Positions 17,889-26,480 of a stretch of DNA of 64,000 nt are shown piece after piece (the stretch's first letter is position 1; every line of letters begins with the position of its first letter). The translations under genes and the position numbers were made by a program. The DNA comes from Paenibacillus sp. L3-i20 (GTDB lineage Bacteria; Bacillota; Bacilli; Paenibacillales; Paenibacillaceae). The stretch spans positions 2,072,501 to 2,136,500 of the forward strand of contig NZ_BQME02000002.1 in the NCBI RefSeq assembly GCF_022180385.2, read 5' to 3'. Below the pieces are notes generated by a model. It ran no database searches. It worked only from the letters and a program-made list of their open reading frames with translations, and had not been told where the DNA came from.

Positions 17889-18137
17889 CTAACGCTTCAA
17901 ATAACCCATTTCTTCCATGCATTCTCCGCAAACATAGCGCTCTTTGAAATCACGCACTTCATTCATTGAACCACAGAATACGCATTTCGGACGATATCTT
18001 TCAAGAATGATGTGATCGCCTTGAACGAATATTTCAACGGGGTCGCCCTCGTTCATCAAATATCGTTTACGCAATGATTTCGGAAGCACAATACGTCCAA
18101 GCTGGTCTACTTTCCTTACAACACCTGCTGGTTTCAT
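17889..18137 (-). CDS. AbrB-family transition-state regulator with C-terminal Cys cluster
   Basis: The 82-residue DNA-binding protein carries a swapped-hairpin AbrB domain in its first 50 residues: GVVRKVDQLGRIVLPKSLRKRY, then GDPVEIFVQGDHIILERYRP. AbrB proteins control stationary-phase and sporulation genes. Unlike Bacillus subtilis AbrB, the tail has two CxxC pairs (CVFC and CGEC, 14 residues apart), which could bind zinc. The start follows AGAGGTG; the upstream extension of 27 codons has no family support. It lies about 120 bases downstream of trmL on the same strand. Its targets cannot be inferred from the window. Confidence 0.9.
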   Translation of the reverse strand: MKPAGVVRKVDQLGRIVLPKSLRKRYLMNEGDPVEIFVQGDHIILERYRPKCVFCGSMNEVRDFKERYVCGECMEEMGYLKR

Positions 18138-18255
18138 CAGTTTCACCTCTTTTATGTCTAGTTTGTTAGCAGTTAGAGAAACCTTTGCAATACTACTGTT
18201 TCGACAAAAATCGAGCAATTCCTTCCCGCTAATTTAAATTCCAATATTCACACAA

Positions 18256-18720
18256 TTAGCGCAACCCCGGAAAGCCCACTTGTCTAAAAGCCTCATATAC
18301 AACTATTGCTGCAGAATTCGACAAGTTTAAGGAACGTACGTTGTCTGTCATAGGCATTCGGATACAATTTTCGAGATTAGCTTCAATGATTTCTTGCGGC
18401 AAGCCCTTTGTTTCTTTTCCGAATACAAAAAAATCTTCGTCCCTATAGTGGAAATCCGAATACAGTTTTGTCGCTCTAGTGCTTGCGAAGAAAAACCCAC
18501 TCTCCGGATATTTTTGCACTACCTCATTAAATGAATCATGGTAATGAACTTGAACGGAATGCCAATAATCAAGTCCAGCCCGTTTCAATGTACGATCATC
18601 CGTATCAAATCCAAGCGGCCTGACTAAATGCAGATGTGTTCCTGTCGCAGCACAAGTTCTTGCAATATTACCTGTGTTTGCTGGAATCTCTGGCTCTACT
18701 AAGACGATATGAAATGCCAT
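18256..18720 (-). CDS. trmL: tRNA (cytidine(34)-2'-O)-methyltransferase TrmL
   Basis: This 154-residue SPOUT methyltransferase 2'-O-methylates the wobble base of tRNA-Leu isoacceptors, using S-adenosylmethionine in a C-terminal trefoil knot. Typical blocks are LVEPEIPANTGNIARTCAATG at the N-terminus, LVRPLGF, FFFASTRATKLYSDFHY, FVFGKETKGLP, and the knot segment IRMPMTDNVRSLNLSNSAAIVVYEA. Length equals that of YibK/CspR. The start follows AGGTGAG. It is the first gene before the AbrB-like gene, possibly in the same unit. Confidence 0.95.
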   Translation of the reverse strand: MAFHIVLVEPEIPANTGNIARTCAATGTHLHLVRPLGFDTDDRTLKRAGLDYWHSVQVHYHDSFNEVVQKYPESGFFFASTRATKLYSDFHYRDEDFFVFGKETKGLPQEIIEANLENCIRMPMTDNVRSLNLSNSAAIVVYEAFRQVGFPGLR

Positions 18721-18750
18721 GCCTCTAAACTCACCTCAAAACACTATGAT

Positions 18751-18811
18751 TTAACATTCGCTTAACGTACCGTTAATCTTTGGCGAACTGTCTACCATCA
18801 TACTATATAAT
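18751..18811 (+). promoter_or_regulatory. Three 11-base direct repeats and -10 before an OmpR-type regulator
   Basis: TTAACA, TTAACG and TTAATC begin at 18751, 18762 and 18773, an exact 11-base period, one helical turn. This is the layout of PhoP/PhoB-family operators. A TATAAT lies at 18806, inside the near-palindrome TACTATATAATATAGTA. The unit precedes the response-regulator gene and suggests autoregulation. Confidence 0.55.
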
Positions 18812-18838
18812 ATAGTAGGTGGCAAAGGAGCTAAGCAA

Positions 18839-19555
18839 ATGCAGAAAAAAATATTAATTGTCGATGATGAACCTTCCATTTCCCTATTAATCGAATTTCA
18901 CCTGAAACTAGCAGGTTTCGAGGTAAGATGCGTAAGTGATGGAGAAGCTGTTTTTGATATGTTGCAGCCTTTCCGCCCGGACCTCATCGTCCTCGATCTA
19001 ATGTTAGACAAAATGGATGGTATGCAGGTTTGTCGTAAACTACGCGGGCAAAATAACGCAGTACCCGTAATTATGCTTACTGCATTACAAGATGTGTCAG
19101 ACAAAATTGCCGGTCTCGATAATGGTGCAGATGATTATATGACAAAACCTTTTAGCCCGCATGAGCTTATTTCCCGTATTCAAGCTATCTTTAGAAGATT
19201 AAAAACGCTACCAAGTTCGACTGAAGACACCTCGTTCATTATCGGCGGACTTCAGGTTCAAGTTGCGCAGCGACAAGTTTATTTAGACGATAAACCAATA
19301 GAACTTACACCCAAAGAATTCGAACTTCTCTTATTTCTTTGCCAACATAAAGGAAAAGTATTAAGTCGCCAGCAATTGCTACACGGCGTCTGGGACTATC
19401 ATTTCCTCGGCGATACTAGAATTGTTGATGTGCATATTAGCCACCTTCGGGATAAGCTAGAGAAAAATGCCCGGACACCACAATACATTAAGACCGTTCG
19501 CAACGTTGGTTACAAGATGTACAATTCTATTATTAATGAAACTTCAATGGCTTAA
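18839..19555 (+). CDS. OmpR/PhoB-family response regulator (orphan)
   Basis: The 238-residue protein has a receiver domain (residues 3 to 118) with acidic pocket VDDEP, phosphoacceptor Asp in LIVLDLMLD, Thr in MLTALQD and Lys in MTKPFSP. A C-terminal winged-helix domain follows, with ELTPKEFELLLFL and the recognition region RIVDVHISHLRDKLE. It binds DNA when phosphorylated. No histidine kinase is adjacent, since the gene is followed by a terminator and the convergent serC. Tandem repeats of the PhoP type lie in its own promoter. The start follows AAAGGAG. Which kinase activates it is unknown. Confidence 0.92.
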   Translation: MQKKILIVDDEPSISLLIEFHLKLAGFEVRCVSDGEAVFDMLQPFRPDLIVLDLMLDKMDGMQVCRKLRGQNNAVPVIMLTALQDVSDKIAGLDNGADDYMTKPFSPHELISRIQAIFRRLKTLPSSTEDTSFIIGGLQVQVAQRQVYLDDKPIELTPKEFELLLFLCQHKGKVLSRQQLLHGVWDYHFLGDTRIVDVHISHLRDKLEKNARTPQYIKTVRNVGYKMYNSIINETSMA

Positions 19556-19615
19556 ACGATAAAGAATGACTAATGATCCCTCTTATAACCCAGTACTCAC
19601 TCGCTTTAGCATTGT

Positions 19616-19657
19616 AAAAACGCCCGATCATCGGTCTATCGATGATCGGGCGTTTTG
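19616..19657. terminator. Bidirectional terminator between response regulator and serC
   Basis: AAAACGCCCGATCATCG and CGATGATCGGGCGTTTT form a 17-base perfect stem with a six-base loop. Confidence 0.9.
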
Positions 19658-19671
19658 TTATAAATTGAGCA

Positions 19672-20757
19672 TTAACCGTTTTGTTTCTGGAAATGTGTCA
19701 TAAATTGTGCAAGTGCTTGGCAGCTCTCAAGCGGAACTGCATTATAAGTGGAGGCACGTAGTCCACCTACATCTCGATGTCCCTTCAAACCAACAAAACC
19801 TTCTGCTTCCGATTCTTTAATAAATTTCTTTTCCAATTCTTCATTGCCTAAACGGAAAGTAATATTCATTAATGAACGACTTTGCTCCTGCGCACAGCCT
19901 TGATAGAAACCTCCGCTGCCATCAATTGCATCATAAATAAGTTTCGTTTTGTCGCGGTTGAATTGCTCAATTTGTGCGACGCCGCCCTTGCTCTTAATCC
20001 AGTTCAACATTAGACCGACCATATAAACAGAAAAAGATGGCGGTGTATTATATAAAGAATTACTTTTCGCATGTGTATCGTAACGTAACATCGCAGGAAT
20101 CGACTTCGGGCTGTCTTTTGCCAAATCGTCCCGAATAATAACAAGCGTCACACCTGAAGGACCTAGATTTTTTTGTGCACCTGCATAGATAACTCCAAAT
20201 TTACTTACATCTACCGGACGGCTTAAAATGTCGCTCGACATATCTACGATAAGCGGTATATCCCCCGTGTCAGGAAACTCATGGAACTGAGTTCCGCCGA
20301 TTGTTTCATTTGAAGTCAAATGAAGGTATGAAGCGTTCGAAGGCACTACAATTTCTGAAAGACTAGGCATACGCATAAAATTGTCGGACGCTGTCGTAGC
20401 GGCAACAACTGTTTCTCCAATTAATTTTGACTCTTTAATCGCTTTATCCGCCCATGCACCTGTATGAACATATGCAGCTGGGTGTCCGTCACGCAATAAG
20501 TTCATTGGTAACATAGCGAATTGTGTGCTTGCTCCACCTTGAAGAAAAAGAACGTGATAGTTGTCTGGAATGCCATATAACTGACGTAAAAGTGACTGCG
20601 CCTCATTATTAACTTGCTCGTACGTTGGGCTTCTGTGGGACATCTCCATAATAGACATGCCTGCACCCTGAAAATCTACGAATTGCTCTTGAGCTTGCTG
20701 TAACACTTCCAAAGGTAATGCAGCTGGTCCTGCGTTAAAGTTATATGCACGTGTCAT
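19672..20757 (-). CDS. serC: Phosphoserine aminotransferase
   Basis: SerC converts 3-phosphohydroxypyruvate and glutamate to 3-phosphoserine and 2-oxoglutarate in serine synthesis, using PLP. The 361-residue length matches the family. The N-terminus YNFNAGPAALPLEVL is diagnostic, GGASTQFAMLPMNL binds cofactor, and the Schiff-base Lys is in YAGAQKNLGPSGVTL. The C-terminal motif GLKGHRDVGGLRASTYNA carries the substrate-binding His and Arg. The start follows GGTGGAG; the frame stays open 42 codons upstream, but that stretch is hydrophobic and unlike SerC. No serA or serB is adjacent. Confidence 0.95.
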   Translation of the reverse strand: MTRAYNFNAGPAALPLEVLQQAQEQFVDFQGAGMSIMEMSHRSPTYEQVNNEAQSLLRQLYGIPDNYHVLFLQGGASTQFAMLPMNLLRDGHPAAYVHTGAWADKAIKESKLIGETVVAATTASDNFMRMPSLSEIVVPSNASYLHLTSNETIGGTQFHEFPDTGDIPLIVDMSSDILSRPVDVSKFGVIYAGAQKNLGPSGVTLVIIRDDLAKDSPKSIPAMLRYDTHAKSNSLYNTPPSFSVYMVGLMLNWIKSKGGVAQIEQFNRDKTKLIYDAIDGSGGFYQGCAQEQSRSLMNITFRLGNEELEKKFIKESEAEGFVGLKGHRDVGGLRASTYNAVPLESCQALAQFMTHFQKQNG

Positions 20758-20911
20758 CCTTACGTCTCCACCCTTCTTCTTTTTGTATGATATCGATATA
20801 ATAGCAATTTTGAACGACTGCATCAAGTAGAAAGTAAATAATATATGGAAAAAGTCGAACATACGGCTGACTTTCTTCATCAAATATTCGGATTTAGATT
20901 CTTGTATATAG

Positions 20912-20946
20912 AAAAGAAACGAGCCCGATGGGACTCGTTTCTTTAT
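20912..20946 (-). terminator. Terminator of glnA
   Basis: AAAGAAACGAG(T)CCC pairs with GGGCTCGTTTCTTT on the minus strand with a short loop, followed by T residues. Confidence 0.8.
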
Positions 20947-20960
20947 TTACTAGATTGAGA

Positions 20961-22385
20961 TTAGCAACCGAAGTATAGGCTGAACTCATGTGGATGAATG
21001 CGGATTGCAACTGCTTTCGCTTCAGAACGTTTAAGTGCAACATAGTTATCGATGAAGTCTTGAGTAAATACGCCGCTTTCTGTAAGGAAACCGGAATCTG
21101 CTTCAAGAGCGTCAAGCGCTTCTTCAAGAGATGCAGGTACGCTGCGGATTTCTTTTTTCTCTTCTTCTGGAAGATCATAGATGTTTTTGTCGAATGGTCC
21201 GTATCCAAGTGCAACAGGATCAAGACCTTTCTTAATGCCATCAAGACCAGCAAGCAACATTGCTGCGAAAGCTAGGTAAGGGTTAGCCGTGGAATCCGGA
21301 GTACGGAATTCGATACGACAGCCTTTTGGCGTTACAGCAGCGATTGGAATACGAACAGCAGCAGAACGGTTACCTTTAGAGAATACAAGGTTAACTGGTG
21401 CTTCGTAGCCAGGTACTAGACGTTTGAATGAGTTTGTACTTGGGTTCGTGATTGCGATCAATGCAGGAGCATGATACAAAACGCCTGCAATGTAGCTCAT
21501 AGCCATTTTGCTTAGGTTAGCGTACTCTTTGTTATCGTAGAACAATGGAGTGTCGCCATCGAAGATGGAAGTATGAACGTGCATACCGCTTCCGTTGTCA
21601 CCGAACAATGGTTTTGGCATAAATGTTGCTACTTTGCCCCATTGACGAGCTACGTTATGGATAATGTATTTATATTTTAGTAGGTTATCAGCTGTTTTAG
21701 TTAGAGTATCGAAGCGGAAGTTGATTTCAGCAGAACCTGCAGTAGAAACTTCATGGTGATGACGTTCTACGCGAAGGCCGGATTCTTGCATCAAACGAAC
21801 CATTTCGCTACGGATATCTTGTTGGGAGTCGAATGGAGCTACTGGAACATAGCCACCTTTTACAGGAATTTTAAAGCCCAGGTTGCCGCCTTCTTCTTTT
21901 TTGCCAGTATTCCATGCTGCTTCTTCGGAATCTACTGAGTAGTAAGAAGTGTGCATCGAGCTTTCATAGCGAACATCGTCGAAAATGAAAAACTCGGATT
22001 CTGGTGCAAAAAATGCTGTCGTACCGATTCCAGTTGTTTGCAAATACTCTTCAGCTCTTTGAGCGATACTACGCGGATCGCGATCATAACGCTGACCATC
22101 TGGAGTATGAATGTTACACATTACGTTTAGTGTTGGATGACTCGTAAAAGGATCAATGAATACGGAATCTGTATCTGGCATCATAACCATATCGGATTCT
22201 TCGATACCGCGGAAGCCAGGGATTGAGGAGCCGTCGAATGCTACGCCGTTCACGAAAGTATCAGCGTCAACCTCTGTAGCAGGCAACGTGATGTGATGAG
22301 CACCTCCGGAAAGATCTACAAAACGGAAATCTACGAACTGAATGTTATTTTCTTTGATTTGCTCCAAAACTTTTTGAACTGACAT
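20961..22385 (-). CDS. glnA: Type I glutamine synthetase, GSI-beta subtype
   Basis: The enzyme makes glutamine from glutamate, ammonia and ATP, as a dodecamer. The 474-residue length is about 30 residues more than Bacillus subtilis GlnA, and the extra GSI-beta segment (about residues 140 to 165, GNLGFKIPVKGGYVPVAPFD) is present. Other motifs are DGSSIPGF near the N-terminus, the metal-site stretch FAPESEFFIF, HVHTSIF, and NRSAAVRIP. The region equivalent to the adenylylation loop reads NIYDLPEEE, with its Tyr. No glnR gene precedes it, so this is not the usual glnRA operon. A GlnR/TnrA-type site lies upstream. The start follows GGAGGAAG. Confidence 0.95.
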   Translation of the reverse strand: MSVQKVLEQIKENNIQFVDFRFVDLSGGAHHITLPATEVDADTFVNGVAFDGSSIPGFRGIEESDMVMMPDTDSVFIDPFTSHPTLNVMCNIHTPDGQRYDRDPRSIAQRAEEYLQTTGIGTTAFFAPESEFFIFDDVRYESSMHTSYYSVDSEEAAWNTGKKEEGGNLGFKIPVKGGYVPVAPFDSQQDIRSEMVRLMQESGLRVERHHHEVSTAGSAEINFRFDTLTKTADNLLKYKYIIHNVARQWGKVATFMPKPLFGDNGSGMHVHTSIFDGDTPLFYDNKEYANLSKMAMSYIAGVLYHAPALIAITNPSTNSFKRLVPGYEAPVNLVFSKGNRSAAVRIPIAAVTPKGCRIEFRTPDSTANPYLAFAAMLLAGLDGIKKGLDPVALGYGPFDKNIYDLPEEEKKEIRSVPASLEEALDALEADSGFLTESGVFTQDFIDNYVALKRSEAKAVAIRIHPHEFSLYFGC

Positions 22386-22463
22386 CTAAACTTCCTCCAT
22401 TTCCGAACATTATTTGATGTTTGAGTATCCAATGTTCATAAAATCTCTCTAATCCATGTCGTT

Positions 22464-22538
22464 ATTATAAAACTAGATTTCAACCTCCGTCAATAGCCAT
22501 GTCAGGTATTTTTTTGTTTCATGTCAGGAAAACTAACA
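22464..22538 (-). promoter_or_regulatory. glnA promoter with GlnR/TnrA-type site
   Basis: On the minus strand TTGACG, 18 bases and TATAAT form a good sigma-A promoter about 80 bases before glnA. At 22522-22538 the plus strand reads TGTCAGGAAAACTAACA, an exact match to the TGTNA-N7-TNACA consensus of GlnR and TnrA. A further TGTCA half-site stands at 22500. Nitrogen control of glnA is likely. Confidence 0.7.
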
Positions 22539-22583
22539 GCAATCTTATTCCAGTAAAAATGAGAGCGTTTTCGCGGGTATTCA

Positions 22584-22619
22584 TAAAAAAACCGCCTCCC
22601 TTAACGAACGGAAGGCGGA
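22584..22619 (-). terminator. Terminator of the DAHP synthase gene
   Basis: CCGCCTTCCGTT and the complementary AAGGGAGGCGG pair on the minus strand, followed by seven T residues. Confidence 0.85.
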
Positions 22620-22633
22620 TAAATTTATTGATA

Positions 22634-23698
22634 CTAGACGATTTTCCATTCCTTGAACGCTTCAGAAGGTGATTTGTCAGTATTAAATTCCTTGCCCACA
22701 ATTGGGGCAAGCAACGCAAGATCTTTTAACAAAGCTGCAAACTGATCAGGGAATAACGATTGCACACCGTCACCGGTCATTGAATTGTCGGGATCAGTGT
22801 GCATCTCGACAATCAGCCCGTTAGCTCCTGCTGCTACAGATGCTTTTGACATTGGCTCAACAAGTTCACGACGGCCCGTCCCATGGCTAGGATCAGAAAT
22901 AACAGGTAAATGGCTAAGTGATTGCAGTACTGGTATTGCCGTTAGGTCCAGCGTATTTCTTGTATATGTCTCAAATGTTCTGATGCCTCGCTCACAAAGC
23001 ATGACGTTAGGATTTCCCCCCGCCAAAATATATTCTGCTGCATTCAAAAACTCATCATAGGTTGAACTGAAACCTCTCTTAAGCAGTACTGGTGTTTGAA
23101 TTGTCCCCAATTTACGCAGCAAATCAAAGTTCTGCATATTACGGGTACCAACTTGCAAAATATCGGCGTACTCAGCACACACATCCACATATTCTGGTGT
23201 CATAACCTCTGTTATCGTTAAAAGACCGTGCCTCTTGCCAGCTTCAGCCATCATCACTAATCCTTCAACACCCACACCTTGGAAGCTGTAAGGTCCTGTT
23301 CTTGGCTTAAATGCACCACCACGCAGCACTTGTCCACCCGCTGCCTTCACAAGTCTTGCAATCTCATCGATTTGTTCTGCTGTTTCTACGGCACATGGCC
23401 CACCCATAACGACTAGGTTTTTACCACCAATTTGTACACCTTTAATATCTATAATTGTGTCGTCAGGATGAAAGTCACGACTTGCCAATTTGTAGGATTT
23501 AGAAATCTTGACCACGTTATCTACACCTTTCATTTGGCGCAGCTGCTCTGCAAGTGTCGGATCAGCATTTCCAATAATTCCGATTACTGTACGATCCGTT
23601 CCTACTGATACATGCGCCTGCACGCCAGCGTTTTCAATATGGGCAACAATTTCTTGGATACGGTTCTCTTCAATATTTGATTTTGTTATGGCGATCAT
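22634..23698 (-). CDS. aroF: 3-deoxy-7-phosphoheptulonate (DAHP) synthase, type I-beta
   Basis: The enzyme condenses phosphoenolpyruvate with erythrose 4-phosphate in the first step of the shikimate pathway. The 354-residue protein has an N-terminal ferredoxin-like regulatory domain (residues 1 to 70), as in the Thermotoga enzyme, rather than a chorismate mutase fusion. The barrel follows with VMGGPCAVET, GGAFKPRTGPYSFQG, EVMTPEYVD, QVGTRNMQNFDLL, ERGIRTFETYTRNTLD and the metal-binding SDPSHGTGRRELV. The start follows AAGGAG. Feedback control by aromatic amino acids through the N-terminal domain is likely from family precedent. Confidence 0.93.
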   Translation of the reverse strand: MIAITKSNIEENRIQEIVAHIENAGVQAHVSVGTDRTVIGIIGNADPTLAEQLRQMKGVDNVVKISKSYKLASRDFHPDDTIIDIKGVQIGGKNLVVMGGPCAVETAEQIDEIARLVKAAGGQVLRGGAFKPRTGPYSFQGVGVEGLVMMAEAGKRHGLLTITEVMTPEYVDVCAEYADILQVGTRNMQNFDLLRKLGTIQTPVLLKRGFSSTYDEFLNAAEYILAGGNPNVMLCERGIRTFETYTRNTLDLTAIPVLQSLSHLPVISDPSHGTGRRELVEPMSKASVAAGANGLIVEMHTDPDNSMTGDGVQSLFPDQFAALLKDLALLAPIVGKEFNTDKSPSEAFKEWKIV

Positions 23699-23773
23699 AG
23701 TTATCTCTCCTTATATTATCCACTATTTATAATTTAATCAGGGTTTTGCTTCATTCCAATAAATCACTTTCGC

Positions 23774-23803
23774 GCTTTTATGCTTTTTGGCTTTTATGCT
23801 TTT
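23774..23803. repeat. Tandem 14-base direct repeat upstream of aroF
   Basis: GCTTTTATGCTTTT occurs twice, separated by two bases (period 16). It lies 75 to 105 bases before the DAHP synthase start. It could be a regulatory direct repeat or chance low complexity. Confidence 0.4.
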
Positions 23804-23870
23804 AATCGCTAAAGTAAATATACCGAATTTCAAGCTACTAGTCAACCCCTTCTTTGCTGATTTGAGCTAG

Positions 23871-23923
23871 AAAAAAAAGCCTGCAAATCTATCGTTCCAA
23901 GTTGGAACGACTGATTTGCAGGC
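23871..23923 (-). terminator. Terminator of ispH
   Basis: GCCTGCAAATC pairs with GATTTGCAGGC around an inner GTTCCAA/TTGGAAC stem, followed on the minus strand by eight T residues. Confidence 0.9.
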
Positions 23924-23949
23924 AACTAAGCCACTTATCACAAATAAAT

Positions 23950-24927
23950 TTATGATGGATTAGTAGCTGTTTCCTTAGGCTCAGCTGATTTCACGCGAAT
24001 ATTAGGAAGCAGCTTGTTCATATTGACGGTTCTTACAATTTCCCATGTTGAAGGATCGCGGTAGTCATATTGTTCCAAATACGCAATAACTTCCTTCGTA
24101 AGTGGTGTAGGCGTAGATGCCCCTGAAGTAACTGCTACACGATCCAAACCATAAAGCCATTCTTGCTCAATTTCACTAACATCAGAAACTCTATAAGCCT
24201 TCACACCTGCGATCTCCTCTGAAACCTGTGCTAGACGATTAGAGTTATTACTGCGCGGGTCGCCAACTACTATACAAAGCTGTGCAGTACCTGCTTGATC
24301 AGCTACTGCCTCTTGGCGTACTTGAGTCGCCAAACAAATCTCATTATGCACCTCTGCGTGTGGATATTTCTCCACTAGCTTTTTTATAATGATGCGAATA
24401 TCCCATTGGGACATCGTCGTTTGATTTGTAATAATAATGCGACCTTCCGGTACTTGAAGATGTTCAATTTCCTCTTCGGTCTCGATGAGATGAACAAGGT
24501 CCGGAGCAACACCAACTGCACCTTCAGGCTCAGGGTGATTTTTTTTGCCGATATAAATAATATGATAACCTTCCGCTGTTTTGTCACGGATTAGATCATG
24601 TGTCTTCGTAACATCGGGACATGTCGCATCAACGACAGATAATCCCTTCGCCCTCGCAAGTTGACGAACTTCTGGTGATACGCCATGGGCAGTGAAAATA
24701 ACTGTTCCTTCTTGTATCTGATCCAAAATTTCGAGCCGATTAGCACCATCTAGCGTAATGACTCCTTCTTTCTCGAAGGCATCCGTCACATGTGCATTAT
24801 GAACAATCATACCAAGAATATAAATAGGTCTTGGTAATTCCAAGTTTTTGGCCGTTTGCAAAGCAAGCACCATTGCATCGACAACCCCATAGCAATAGCC
24901 TCGCGGCGATATTTTCACTATTTCCAT
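23950..24927 (-). CDS. ispH: 4-hydroxy-3-methylbut-2-enyl diphosphate reductase
   Basis: IspH (LytB) is the last enzyme of the MEP isoprenoid pathway. It reduces HMBPP to isopentenyl and dimethylallyl diphosphate with an iron-sulfur cluster. The three cluster Cys residues are visible in PRGYCYGVVDAM, VDATCPDVTKTH and NEICLATQVRQ. Other motifs are HGVSPEVR, IGKKNHPEPEG and TSGASTPTPLTKEV. The protein has about 325 residues, near the family length. The start chosen is the ATG after AGGTG; a GTG nine bases upstream is an alternative. It is a single gene with its own terminator. Confidence 0.95.
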   Translation of the reverse strand: MEIVKISPRGYCYGVVDAMVLALQTAKNLELPRPIYILGMIVHNAHVTDAFEKEGVITLDGANRLEILDQIQEGTVIFTAHGVSPEVRQLARAKGLSVVDATCPDVTKTHDLIRDKTAEGYHIIYIGKKNHPEPEGAVGVAPDLVHLIETEEEIEHLQVPEGRIIITNQTTMSQWDIRIIIKKLVEKYPHAEVHNEICLATQVRQEAVADQAGTAQLCIVVGDPRSNNSNRLAQVSEEIAGVKAYRVSDVSEIEQEWLYGLDRVAVTSGASTPTPLTKEVIAYLEQYDYRDPSTWEIVRTVNMNKLLPNIRVKSAEPKETATNPS

Positions 24928-24968
24928 CTCTTGCACCTGCTTTCTGACAAACCGCTGAATAAGGAAAA

Positions 24969-26477
24969 CTATCCCTCTACTAAGTCTGTTTCTTTCATTA
25001 TAGACGAATCTCCGCTCTCAGAAAAGTCTATAGGTAACCAAATCGTGAATATAGAACCTTCATTCACCCGAGTAACGACTTCAACAGACCCATTATGCTC
25101 ATCCAAAATCCACTTTGCAATCGATAAACCAAGACCCGTGCCAACTGTTACTCCACGTGATTCATCAGCTCTGTAGAAGCGGTCAAAAATATGTGGAATC
25201 TCTTTTGGGTCCATGCCAATGCCTGTGTCCTTAATAATCCACCCAATGTGATCGTCATTTCGAATAGAACTAAGTTCCACATAGCCGCTTGGCGTGTATT
25301 TAAACGCATTTTCGATAAAAATAAATAGCAGTTGCTGTAAATAATTGTGACTTCCATTCACATGGAACCCTTCAAGCATAGTTAAATCACCTTCTCGCCA
25401 TTCCGCGGTACGAGGTAACAATTGAGCTCTGCGCACAACCTCCTCTGTCAAAGAATACAGATCAAGTCGTTGCTTTTCCATCGTATGCCCCGCATCAGCA
25501 CGAGCAAGTGAAAGTAAATCACCCACTAAGCTGCTCATTCGTTTCGCTTCTGCCGAAATATCTGACATTGCCTCGTTCGACAAATTCCAATGGTCAGCAT
25601 TTAGAATCAATCCTTCTGTGCCGCCCGAAGGGAGGTTAGATGGCTCAGCCCTGCTCCACATCTTCTCCAGCAAATCAATGTTGCCTCTAATTGTCGTAAG
25701 TGGCGTACGCAGTTCATGTGAAGCATCAGATACGAACCTTCTCTGTGCCATATACGCTTCATCAAGCTCATTATATGCTTTTTCCAGCCTTGAGAGCATA
25801 GAGTTGAGCGTATTCACTAACAATCCGATCTCATCCTTAGGACCTTCCAAAGGAATTCGCACACTAAGATCTGATCCCTTCTCGATCTGTTGTGTTGCCC
25901 GTATAACTCGACCAATGGGACGTAAAGCTTGACGTGCAATTACGAGCCCAACCGTAAAGGCGATTAAAACGACAACCAATGAAGAGAAAATAAGTGTTGT
26001 GCGTAGTCCACCCAAAAACTTTTCTTCCGTGTATGCAATGGCCCCAACCTGTAACAATCCAACTAGCTCATTTTCGATTGTAAGTGGCCTCTGGTAAGTG
26101 ACCATAGAATATTTTGACTTCCCAATACTTAGTGGTATCTGTACAAAATCATCTTGGGGGTTAGTAGATGCCTTTGGGAAAGGAATTACGATATCTTGCT
26201 TCTTTAAATTGCTAGATTGGCGAATATCTCCTTCCCGGTAATTAACTAACTGTATATATATATCTTTATCTTCAATTCGTTGATCAATATCGAGATTTAG
26301 CGTATTAAAATAGTACTGTGCATTAATTCCCAGATTATCACTTTGCCTTTTTACTTGTTCTCGAAGATCATCGTACATCGTCCAATTAATAAATGAATAC
26401 ACAATTATCCCGAATACGAGCAGCGTTACCGCAAGCAGGCCTGAATACCATAATGTTAGACGAAGCCGAATAGACAT
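24969..26477 (-). CDS. HAMP-type sensor histidine kinase
   Basis: The 502-residue kinase is the partner of the response regulator just upstream, with three bases between the genes. A membrane helix at residues 10 to 32 and another about 155 to 180 bracket an extracytoplasmic sensor domain. A HAMP linker follows, then the dimerisation box FVSDASHELRTPLTTIRG with phospho-His near residue 250. The ATPase domain has FIENAFKYTP, DTGIGM, FDRFYRADESR and GTGLGLSIAKWI. The layout resembles the ArlS and YkoH kinases. The stimulus is unknown; the htrA gene upstream hints at envelope stress, which is inference. Confidence 0.9.
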   Translation of the reverse strand: MSIRLRLTLWYSGLLAVTLLVFGIIVYSFINWTMYDDLREQVKRQSDNLGINAQYYFNTLNLDIDQRIEDKDIYIQLVNYREGDIRQSSNLKKQDIVIPFPKASTNPQDDFVQIPLSIGKSKYSMVTYQRPLTIENELVGLLQVGAIAYTEEKFLGGLRTTLIFSSLVVVLIAFTVGLVIARQALRPIGRVIRATQQIEKGSDLSVRIPLEGPKDEIGLLVNTLNSMLSRLEKAYNELDEAYMAQRRFVSDASHELRTPLTTIRGNIDLLEKMWSRAEPSNLPSGGTEGLILNADHWNLSNEAMSDISAEAKRMSSLVGDLLSLARADAGHTMEKQRLDLYSLTEEVVRRAQLLPRTAEWREGDLTMLEGFHVNGSHNYLQQLLFIFIENAFKYTPSGYVELSSIRNDDHIGWIIKDTGIGMDPKEIPHIFDRFYRADESRGVTVGTGLGLSIAKWILDEHNGSVEVVTRVNEGSIFTIWLPIDFSESGDSSIMKETDLVEG

Positions 26478-26480
26478 TCC

